Notes under the pieces: generated by a model
Told to the model about the DNA's origin: nothing
Seen by the model: only the letters and a program-made list of their open reading frames with translations
The model's database searches: none
Shown: one piece after another, positions 55,051 through 62,866 of the stretch
How positions within the stretch are numbered: the first letter of the stretch is position 1
Layout: every line of letters starts with the position of its first letter
Made by a program: the position numbers and the translations under genes
Assembly (NCBI RefSeq): GCF_017302985.1
Contig: NZ_JAFIMU010000008.1
Coordinates: forward strand, 1 to 64,000
Source of the DNA: Corallococcus macrosporus
Lineage (GTDB): Bacteria > Myxococcota > Myxococcia > Myxococcales > Myxococcaceae
Length of the DNA stretch: 64,000 nt
Reading direction: 5' to 3'

Positions 55051-58000
55051 ATGGACTTCTTCGCCGTCCCGTACGACATCCACTTCGATGACACGATGGC
55101 CTACGGGAGCCATCACTTCCTCACCAACTTCAAGTTCCAGTGCGCCGGCCGCGAGCACCTGCTCTTCAGCCCGCACGCCTTCGAGGTGCCCGAGTTCCGG
55201 CGCGACTTCGACCAGGTGCTGCTGCTCACCTACGAGGGCTATTCGCGCAACCTCGCCCCGGCGTCGCTGGGGGACCGGCTGGTGGTGCTGACGTCGCTGG
55301 AGGACCGGGGCGAGGTGTCCCTGCGCTTCTGCTTCCGCACGTTGAAGAGCGACGGCACGCCGGTGGCCTGCGGCTATCAGACCGTCCTCTGCGCGGACCG
55401 GCAGGGCGTGCTGCGTGCCTTCCCGGAGTCCTTCCAGCGCAGCTTCGAATCCCTGGCGGCCCTCCATGAGCCGGCGGGCGCGAAGAGCTTCCGCGACCTC
55501 GCCTTGCAGGGAGGCGCGGGCGTCCAGGCGCTGTTCCCGCAGGCCGTGCGTGAGCTGGCGAGGACCGTGCTGGCGGACACCGCTCCGCGCGGGGTCGCTC
55601 GCACGGTCCGCCTTCCCGAGCAGGGCCTGACGTTGCCCGCCAACGCCACGGCGTTCCTGTTCGCCGGACAGGGCACGTTCGAGCCGGCGCTCTTCCTCCA
55701 GTTGAAGGCGCTCCAGCCGGAGCTGCGTGGGGAGCTGGAAGCGGTGACGGAGGCGTGCCGCGCCCAGGGCATCGACGTGGCGCCGCTGCTCGCGGCGGAG
55801 GACGTCGCGCAGGTGGGCCGGGCGCTGGACGCGGCGCCGCTGTTGGATCAGCTCGGCATCTTCCTGTGCGGTGTGCTGGGGGCGCGGTGGCTGGAGCGTC
55901 AGGGCACGCGGCCGGACGTGTTCGTGGGGCACAGCTTCGGGGAGATCGCGGCGATGACCGCGGCCGGTGCGCTGGACCTGCGCACGGGCGCGGAGGTGGT
56001 GTGCCGCCGCATCCGGGCGCTCCAGACGGTGCCGGACGACCTGGGGACGCTCGCTGCGGTCGCGCTGTCGGAGCCGGAGACCGTGCGGGCCCTGGCGGAG
56101 AGTGGCGCGCGGAGCCTGGAGATCGCGGGCCGCAATCACTCGCGGCAGACGGTGGTCGCGGGGCCTCGTGATCAACTGGAGCAACTGCGCGCGTTCCTGG
56201 AACGGCAGGGAAAGGGCTTCACCTTCATCTCCAGCCGGTATCCCTTCCACCACCCGGGTCTGGCACCGGCGGTCGCCGCGTTCCGCACAAGCCTCGCGGA
56301 CCTCACGGTGCATCCGGCACGCGGGCCCATCTATTCGCCCATCGAGCGGAAGGTGTACGGAAGCGGCCGGCCCGAGCTGGCGGGGGCGCTCGCGTCCCAC
56401 CTGGTGCGTCCCTTCGACTTCCCGGGCGCGGTGGAGATGCTGGTGGGCGCGGGCTGCACGCGGTTCGTGGACTGCGGCACGGGAGGACGGCTGACGCGTA
56501 TCGTCCAGCGGATCCTCCCCGCGGACACGTCCGTGGCGCTGACGTCATTGGACCGTGCGCTGCCCGTGAGTCCGCCTGTTGCTCGGGAGACCGTGGCCCC
56601 GGCCATCGCGGTGGTGTCCCTGGGCTGCATGCTTCCGGGTGGCGCGAAGGATCCGGAGACCTACTGGAGGAACATCCAGCGGGGCATCAGCGGCATCGTC
56701 GACACGGGCCTGAGCCATCCCGACCAGGTCGTGGACTTCGTGGGTCCGGCCGTGACTCCGGACCGCACGTACACGCTGCTCACCGGGCGGGTCCTGGACA
56801 CGGACCTCGTCGCGCCGCCGGGCCTGTCGCTGGAGCGCTTCCAGCGCTACGGCCGCGAGCAGCAACTGCTGGCGATCGCGCTCACCCAGGCGATGGAGCC
56901 CATGCGTGCCAAGGCGCCGCGTATCCCCGGACGCATCCAGTGCCTGCTCGGCTCCACGGCGGACGGCTCTCCCGAGTACGACGACGCGCTGTGCCTGGAG
57001 GCGGGCGAAGCCCTGCTGCGAGCGCGAGGCGAGACGGCGCAGGAGTTCTCCACGCTGATGCGTGAGGCCCTGGGTGTCAGCGCCACGTCCGCGGAGCTGG
57101 CGCCGCACCCCAGCCTCCAGGCGGTGGTGACGGACGTGGTGGGCGCGGGCGTGTCCACGCTGCTGCTGGACGCGGCCTGTGCGTCGTCGCTCTACGCCAT
57201 CGCGCTGGGGATGAAGGCGCTGGAGCGTGACGAGGCCGACCTGGTGCTCGCGGGCGGGGTGTTCTCTCCGGGCCCGGGCAACAGCTGCCTGTTCTCCCAG
57301 TTCAAGGGGCTCTCCGCGACGGGGAGCCGGCCCTTCGACGAGCGCGCGGATGGCGTCATCTTCGGCGAGGGCGCGGGCGTGGTGGGCCTGATGCGACTGG
57401 AGGATGCCGTGTCGCGTGGGCTGCGGGTCCACGCGGTCATCCGGGGCGCGGGGCTCTCCAGCGACGGGCGCAGCAGCTCCGCCAATGTTCCGCGCGCGGA
57501 CGGGCAGGTGGCCGCGATGGAGGCGTGCTACGCGGCGGCGGCCATCGAGCCGGCGTCCATCCAGTACATCGAGGCGCACGGCACGGCCACGCCGGCCGGT
57601 GACACCACCGAGTTGCAGTCGATTGGCCGCGTCTTCGGCGGCAAGCGCAAGGGCCTCCAGCTCGCGAGTGTGAAGGCGCTGATCGGCCATGTTGGCTGGG
57701 CCGCGGGGGCGGCGTCGGTCATCAAGCTGTGCAAGGCCCTGGAGCACCGGAGCTTCCCGAAGCAGTCCCACTTCGACCGTCCGGGCGCGGGGCTGCGGGC
57801 GTTGGGGCCGGACTTCGAGGTGAGCACGCGGGAGCAGCCGTGGCCGGAGAACGGGGAGCATCCGCGCCGGGCGGCGACGAATGGCTTTGGCTTTGGAGGC
57901 ACGAACGCGCACCTGGTGCTGGAGGAGTACCGGGGAGGCACGCTCGCGCCGCGAGCCAGCGTAGCGCCCAAGGCAGGCGACGAACTGGTGGTGGTGGCCG

Positions 58001-61000
58001 CGGAGGGGATGTTCCCGGAGGCGCGGCTCGAAGCCCGGGGCCTGCGGCTGCCCGCGTCCGTGCGGCTGTTGCCGGACATCACGGAGGACATGGACCTCAC
58101 GCAGCACCTGGGGCTCATCGTCGCGAGCGACGTCGTGAAGAAGCTCGGGGCCTTCGAGTCGCTGCGGACGGGGACGGCCATCGTCCTGGGGTTGGAGGGA
58201 AAGACGCGCCGGGGCGTGGAGGCCACGCAGCGGGTGCTGGCGGACGCCACGCGGCGCCGGCTGCGCGAGCACATCCAGCGAGCTCCGGAATCCGCACGGC
58301 TCCTGCCGCTGGTGGACCGCCTGCATGCGGCAGTGGGAGCGCTGCGGCCCTCCGGGCCCTACACGCTCCAGGGAATGATGCCCAACGTCACACCGGGGCG
58401 CGTGGCGGGAGCGCTGGACACGAAGGGGCCGAACTTCGTGGTGGACGCGGGTGCCAACACACTGGCCGCGTCGCTGCGGGCCTCACGGGCCCTGTTGGAC
58501 AGTGGCTTCGAGCTGGTGCTCGTAGGCAGTGCCCACGTGCGGCGTCCGGGAGAGGTCTCCGTCGGGACCATGCCTGAAGAGGGCATGGCGATGCTGGCGG
58601 TGACGACGGCAGCAAAAGCGGAAGCACGCGGCATGAAGCCGCTGTGCCACCTGCGGATGACGGAAGAAGCGGGCACCGGGCCAGGAGTCACGTTGCCGCC
58701 CCATTCCGCCCAAGAGGCCCAGGAAGTCCTCCGAGCGGTGCGGTCCGCCGCAGAGGGCCAGGCCACCACGCTGCGCTTCCATCCAGAAGCCGCGACCGGC
58801 AAACGATGGGTGCTCCAGCTCCGTCCCGGGCTGAGCGCCCAGCCGGGTGCCCCGGAGGCGGCGCGCCGCACGAACTGGTCCGACAGTCGGACCAGTTGGG
58901 ACAACCGCGCCGGCGCACCCGTCACCAGCGGACCTGCTTCATCCCCTGCCGTGGTTGGGGAGCGGCCTGTCCACGCGAGCAGCGGAAACCTGTCCGACAG
59001 TCGGACAGGTTTGGAGAACCGCGCCGGGGCTCCCGATGCCCACGGGCCGGCCTCGTTCCCTGCCGTGGCCGGGGAGCGACCCGTCTATCCGAGTGGTGGA
59101 AACCGGTCCGACATTCCGACCAGTCTGGACAGCCGCGCCGGGTTTCCCGGTGCCAACGGACCTGCCTCGTCGTCTGCCATGGTCGGGGAGCGGCCGGTCC
59201 ATGCGAGCGGCGGAAACCTGTCCGACAGTCGGACAGGTTTGGATGACACCGCCGGGCGGGAGGCGACCGAGGGCTTCGACCATTCGGCTCCCATCCGCTA
59301 CCACGCACCGGTGCTCGTTGAGCGTCCGGTCCCGGCGACTGACGCGCTGCGGCTGCGCGGGCGACGGGTGCTGTTCATCGCGCAGGATGAAGCCGTGGCC
59401 CGTGAGCTTGCGGCTCAGGCCCATGACGCCTGCGGTCCTGAGTTCCGGATTGTCCACGCGGGTGCCTCGGATCTGGGCTCGCGGATCCATGGCATCGACC
59501 TGACTCGGGAGGAGACCGCTGAGGCGGGCCTGGATGCGATGGGCTTCGAACCACAGGTCATCGTCTCGGTCTGCCGGATGGCCTTTGATGCCAGCGAGTC
59601 CTCGGTGGTCGCGGACACGGCCTTGCGTCACGAGGCGCTGGAGTTGCTCTTCCTGGCCGCTCGCCGTGCGTATGCGGGACTGACCGCTGGCACGGTGTCG
59701 CTGGCCAGCTTGTGCATCGGTGGCGTCGGTCCTCGCCGGACGCTGCACCCCGTGACCGGTCTGTTCGCGGGCCTGCTCAAGTCCCTGGGCCGTGAGGTTC
59801 CGGCCCATGGCATCCGGGCCATCGCCACGACTCCACTGCCGCTCCTCACGGCGCTCGACCACGTCGCCTCCGAGCTGGGCACCGGTGATGACACCGCACC
59901 CGTGGAGGTCTGCTTCGATGGCTCCGTCCGCTGCGTCCGGCTGCTCCAACCCACGGAGGTCCCTGCACGGCCCGCCACGACGCTCGACTCCCGCTCGGTG
60001 GTCCTGCTCACGGGCGGTGGACGCGGTGTGACCGCTGTCCTCGCCGGAGCGCTGCTCAAGCGGTACGGCTGCAAGGTCGTCCTCCTGGGCCGCAGCGACC
60101 CGTCCGATGCCCCCGAGCGCGTGCTCCAGGCTCGCGACGAGGACCTGGGCACCGTGGAGCGCGAGTTCTATGCCTCCGAGCTCGCCCGCGACCGCACCGT
60201 GCGCATGCCCACGCTGCGTGCTCGCTTCGAGCGCCACCTGGCCGTGCGTGAGCTGCGGGCCACGCTCGATGGGCTCACCCGGCTTCCCGGCCAGATGACC
60301 TACCGGGCCGCGGACGTCACCCGCCCCGAGGAGGTGGACCGCGTCGTGGAAGAGCTGATCCGCGAACACGGCCGGCTCGACCTTGTGGTCCACGGCGCAG
60401 GCACGCAGGTCTCCAAGAAGCTCCACCGCCGCCGGCTCACGGAGCTGCGGAGCACCCTGGACACCAAGCTGCTGGGACTTCGCAACCTGCGCGAGGCCTG
60501 CGCCCGCCGCCTCCCCGCACCTGTTCCGTTCCACGTCCTGACCTCCGCGTTCAGCTACATCGGCAATGACGGACAGGCGGACTACGGAGCGGCGAACGAG
60601 GCGCTGGACCGGCTCTGCGCCTGGGTCAGCGACGCTCGCCAGGACGTGCAGTGGTGCAGCGTGGGCTGGCTCGCCTGGGATGGCATCGGCATGACGCGCG
60701 GCTCGGAGTACAAGGTGCTCGGCGCCAGCCGCCGGCTGCGCGGCATCCGTGCCGAGGAGGGCGAAGCGCTCTTCCTCCAACTGGTGGACGGCCAGCCCGT
60801 CCAACCCATCAACGTCCAGCTCACCGAGAGCGAACGCGCCTTCTACAGCCTGGAGGTGCTCACCCCGCCGCCGCCCCGCTCCACCCGGCGGGACCTGACC
60901 GTCGACGCGGCGAGCATCCCGTGCCTGGAGGACCACCTCGTTCGGGGCACCCCCACCCTGCCCGGCGCCTGGGCCCTGGACCTCATGTTCCAATCCGCGC

Positions 61001-61713
61001 TGGAGAACGCGCGCCCGGAGCTGCGCACCGTCACCATCGAGGACGTCCGGTTCTCACGCTTCATCCGCGTGAAGCCCGGAGGCCAGCAGTCCCTGCGCGC
61101 CGAGTGCACCCCGCTCACCGACGCCCCGGGCCGGCACAGCGTGCAGGTGAAGCTCACGGGCGACATCGTCCATCCGTCCGGCGTGGTGCTGGAGCGCGAC
61201 CTCGTCTACGCCGAGGCCCGCTTCACGCTGACCGCAGAGCCACCGCGGACCTCGCCGCAACTGGAGGCCGCTCGCGCTTCGGGTCACGGCATGCCCGTGC
61301 ACGACCCGCACTGCGCCACGGGCTCCCCCATCGAGCTGCGCAAGATGTTCGATTGCCTGGAGGAGATCCGCCTGGAGCAGGACGCCCGCTTCGCGAGGCT
61401 CGGGCTGCCGGAGGTGTCCCGGCAGGCGGGCCACGGCGTGCCGGCGCTCGTGCTGGACGCGGCCCTGCGCCTGAGCGCGATGCACGTGGAGGGCGTTTCC
61501 AACGACGTGTTCGCCCCCATCGGCGTCCAGCGGGCCACGTTCGACCGGGACCTGGTGGCGCATGACGCCCGCACTCCCCGCCGTCTCACGCTGAAGGCGC
61601 TCGCACCCCGCGTGGAGGGAGAGCTGCTCCAGTGCGGCACCGTGGCGGCGCATGACGAAGCGGGCCGACTGCGGATGCTCGTGGAGGGCGGCATCGCCCG
61701 CCCCATGGCCTGA
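55051..61713 (+). CDS. Iterative PKS / PUFA-synthase-like megasynthase (hotdog-AT-KS-CLF-KR-DH)
   Basis: A 2220-residue protein. Domains by motif: N-terminal hotdog-like domain (1-140; YDIHFDDTMAYGSHHF); acyltransferase (about 195-505; GHSFGE with Ser295, His400/401); ketosynthase (518-955; Cys710 in DAACASS, His843 in EAHGTATPAGD, His880 in LIGHVGWAAG); a second KS-like domain (978-1215) whose Cys position is Ala1135 (VDAGANT), hence chain-length-factor-like; a repeat linker (1275-1400); ketoreductase (about 1440-1925; TGGGRGVTA, Ser1835, Tyr1845, Asn1849); and a dehydratase-like end (His1962 in DHLVRGTPTLPGA, Asp2136). The carrier lies in the preceding protein. No thioesterase or phosphopantetheinyl transferase follows. 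It probably makes a reduced, unsaturated fatty-acid-like chain. The hotdog assignment is the least certain. Confidence 0.85.
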   Translation: MDFFAVPYDIHFDDTMAYGSHHFLTNFKFQCAGREHLLFSPHAFEVPEFRRDFDQVLLLTYEGYSRNLAPASLGDRLVVLTSLEDRGEVSLRFCFRTLKSDGTPVACGYQTVLCADRQGVLRAFPESFQRSFESLAALHEPAGAKSFRDLALQGGAGVQALFPQAVRELARTVLADTAPRGVARTVRLPEQGLTLPANATAFLFAGQGTFEPALFLQLKALQPELRGELEAVTEACRAQGIDVAPLLAAEDVAQVGRALDAAPLLDQLGIFLCGVLGARWLERQGTRPDVFVGHSFGEIAAMTAAGALDLRTGAEVVCRRIRALQTVPDDLGTLAAVALSEPETVRALAESGARSLEIAGRNHSRQTVVAGPRDQLEQLRAFLERQGKGFTFISSRYPFHHPGLAPAVAAFRTSLADLTVHPARGPIYSPIERKVYGSGRPELAGALASHLVRPFDFPGAVEMLVGAGCTRFVDCGTGGRLTRIVQRILPADTSVALTSLDRALPVSPPVARETVAPAIAVVSLGCMLPGGAKDPETYWRNIQRGISGIVDTGLSHPDQVVDFVGPAVTPDRTYTLLTGRVLDTDLVAPPGLSLERFQRYGREQQLLAIALTQAMEPMRAKAPRIPGRIQCLLGSTADGSPEYDDALCLEAGEALLRARGETAQEFSTLMREALGVSATSAELAPHPSLQAVVTDVVGAGVSTLLLDAACASSLYAIALGMKALERDEADLVLAGGVFSPGPGNSCLFSQFKGLSATGSRPFDERADGVIFGEGAGVVGLMRLEDAVSRGLRVHAVIRGAGLSSDGRSSSANVPRADGQVAAMEACYAAAAIEPASIQYIEAHGTATPAGDTTELQSIGRVFGGKRKGLQLASVKALIGHVGWAAGAASVIKLCKALEHRSFPKQSHFDRPGAGLRALGPDFEVSTREQPWPENGEHPRRAATNGFGFGGTNAHLVLEEYRGGTLAPRASVAPKAGDELVVVAAEGMFPEARLEARGLRLPASVRLLPDITEDMDLTQHLGLIVASDVVKKLGAFESLRTGTAIVLGLEGKTRRGVEATQRVLADATRRRLREHIQRAPESARLLPLVDRLHAAVGALRPSGPYTLQGMMPNVTPGRVAGALDTKGPNFVVDAGANTLAASLRASRALLDSGFELVLVGSAHVRRPGEVSVGTMPEEGMAMLAVTTAAKAEARGMKPLCHLRMTEEAGTGPGVTLPPHSAQEAQEVLRAVRSAAEGQATTLRFHPEAATGKRWVLQLRPGLSAQPGAPEAARRTNWSDSRTSWDNRAGAPVTSGPASSPAVVGERPVHASSGNLSDSRTGLENRAGAPDAHGPASFPAVAGERPVYPSGGNRSDIPTSLDSRAGFPGANGPASSSAMVGERPVHASGGNLSDSRTGLDDTAGREATEGFDHSAPIRYHAPVLVERPVPATDALRLRGRRVLFIAQDEAVARELAAQAHDACGPEFRIVHAGASDLGSRIHGIDLTREETAEAGLDAMGFEPQVIVSVCRMAFDASESSVVADTALRHEALELLFLAARRAYAGLTAGTVSLASLCIGGVGPRRTLHPVTGLFAGLLKSLGREVPAHGIRAIATTPLPLLTALDHVASELGTGDDTAPVEVCFDGSVRCVRLLQPTEVPARPATTLDSRSVVLLTGGGRGVTAVLAGALLKRYGCKVVLLGRSDPSDAPERVLQARDEDLGTVEREFYASELARDRTVRMPTLRARFERHLAVRELRATLDGLTRLPGQMTYRAADVTRPEEVDRVVEELIREHGRLDLVVHGAGTQVSKKLHRRRLTELRSTLDTKLLGLRNLREACARRLPAPVPFHVLTSAFSYIGNDGQADYGAANEALDRLCAWVSDARQDVQWCSVGWLAWDGIGMTRGSEYKVLGASRRLRGIRAEEGEALFLQLVDGQPVQPINVQLTESERAFYSLEVLTPPPPRSTRRDLTVDAASIPCLEDHLVRGTPTLPGAWALDLMFQSALENARPELRTVTIEDVRFSRFIRVKPGGQQSLRAECTPLTDAPGRHSVQVKLTGDIVHPSGVVLERDLVYAEARFTLTAEPPRTSPQLEAARASGHGMPVHDPHCATGSPIELRKMFDCLEEIRLEQDARFARLGLPEVSRQAGHGVPALVLDAALRLSAMHVEGVSNDVFAPIGVQRATFDRDLVAHDARTPRRLTLKALAPRVEGELLQCGTVAAHDEAGRLRMLVEGGIARPMA
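58873..59250 (+). repeat. 114-base (38-residue) tandem repeat carrying palindromes
   Basis: Units start at 58873, 58987, 59101 and 59215 (the last partial), in frame, residues 1275-1400 of the synthase. Each opens with N-x-SDSRT-like residues and continues with RAG-P...GPAS...GERPV. Units 1, 2 and 4 open with a 12-base arm, a central A and the exact reverse complement. The arm is AACTGGTCCGAC in unit 1 and AACCTGTCCGAC in units 2 and 4, so both sides changed together. Unit 3 has decayed. It is a disordered linker between the CLF-like and KR domains. Confidence 0.85.
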
Positions 61714-61740
61714 AACCCCTTTCCCGAACTGGCGACCGCC

Positions 61741-62814
61741 ATGAACGACTCCGCTCCTTCCCTTCCCCTTCCGCCGGATGAGGCCAAGCGGCTCCGCTCG
61801 GAGCTGCGCCGCGTGCTGCCTCCCGAGGCCTTTGAACGCCAACCCCTGCGCGGCATCGTGGCGCTCTGCCTCGTGCCGGTGGAGGCCGCGCTCATCTGGG
61901 TGCTCGGCACCTGGACGCTGCCCCACTGGGCGTGCCTCCTCATCGCCTTCGTGCTGGGCCAGCTCGTCACCGCCGTGGGGCTCGCCGCGCATGAGGCGCT
62001 GCACCACTCGGTGTTCCACAGCCGCAGGCTGGAGAGCCTGCTGGGCTGGGTGGGCTTCGCGCCCTTCCTGGTGACGCCCGGCAACTGGAGGGCCTGGCAC
62101 GTCCAGGCCCACCACAGCGCCGCCAACATCCACGTGCGCGACCCGGACATCCTGCCGCGCAGGACGGACTGGCACACCCAGGGTTTCGCGAAGCTGTTCC
62201 ACGCCATGTCCCCCGGCTCCGGGCACTGGCTGAGCTTCATCAGCTTCAGCGTCTTCTTCACCGCGCAGGGCCAGGCCTTCCTCTGGCACCACTGCCGGCT
62301 GCCCGGGTTCCAGCACGTGCACATGCACCGAGCCCGGGAGCGCGTGCTCACGCTGTTCGTCACCGCGGGGTGGATGGCGCTGGGGTGGGTGCTGGGGCCC
62401 CGGGCCGCGTTCTACGCGCTGGTGCTCCCGCTGCTCATCGGGAACGTCACGCTGATGATCTACATCGCCACCAACCACTGGATGCAGCCCGCGTCGGAAG
62501 AGACGGACAACCCGTTCGTGAACACCGCCAGCGTGGAGACGCACCCGGTGATGAACTGGCTGCACTTCAACTTCAGCTACCACCAGGAGCACCACATCTT
62601 CCCGGCGCAGAGCCCGAAGTACGCCCCGCTGCTGCGCAAGCACCTGCGGGAGCTGAGCCCCCAGGCGTCCATCGTCTATCCCCACCTGCACGCCCTGCGC
62701 ACGCTGTACCGGCGCCCGGCGCTCTACTCCGCGGATGGCCAGACGCTGATGGGCCGGGACGGCACACCGGCGCTGTCCACCGCGGAGCTGCGTCAGCGGC
62801 TCGAAGCCAGCTGA
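61741..62814 (+). CDS. Membrane fatty-acid desaturase/hydroxylase
   Basis: A 357-residue integral membrane di-iron enzyme, 27 bases after the synthase stop. The three histidine boxes are HEALHH (with GLAAHEALHHSVFH), HVQAHHSAA and HQEHH (FSYHQEHHIFP). Hydrophobic pairs flank them (about 44-84 and 195-240). The third box H-x-x-HH and the overall length fit fatty-acid desaturases and related hydroxylases or carotenoid ketolases. Position in the operon suggests it modifies the lipid chain made by the megasynthase. Which bond is oxidised cannot be told. The ribosome site is weak, consistent with coupling to the upstream gene. Confidence 0.88.
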   Translation: MNDSAPSLPLPPDEAKRLRSELRRVLPPEAFERQPLRGIVALCLVPVEAALIWVLGTWTLPHWACLLIAFVLGQLVTAVGLAAHEALHHSVFHSRRLESLLGWVGFAPFLVTPGNWRAWHVQAHHSAANIHVRDPDILPRRTDWHTQGFAKLFHAMSPGSGHWLSFISFSVFFTAQGQAFLWHHCRLPGFQHVHMHRARERVLTLFVTAGWMALGWVLGPRAAFYALVLPLLIGNVTLMIYIATNHWMQPASEETDNPFVNTASVETHPVMNWLHFNFSYHQEHHIFPAQSPKYAPLLRKHLRELSPQASIVYPHLHALRTLYRRPALYSADGQTLMGRDGTPALSTAELRQRLEAS

Positions 62815-62829
62815 GCGAAAAACGAACGA

Positions 62830-62857
62830 GGCCCGGAACCGCGACGGGTTCCGGGCC
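62830..62857 (-). terminator. Strong hairpin between convergent genes
   Basis: GGCCCGGAACC (62830-62840) and GGTTCCGGGCC (62847-62857) form a perfect 11-bp stem with a 6-base loop. On the minus strand it is followed by TCGTTCGTTTTT, so it is a good intrinsic terminator for the beta-helix gene. It may also stop transcripts arriving from the desaturase. Confidence 0.8.
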
Positions 62858-62866
62858 CCGAGGCCG

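Noticed and set aside
53539-56400. 953-codon minus-strand frame over the synthase genes
   Set aside because: It has an Arg/His-rich composition without domains; the plus strand has ACP, AT and KS motifs.
58873-59250. CRISPR-like array
   Set aside because: Units are contiguous, in frame and lack unique spacers; there are no cas genes. It is a coding minisatellite.
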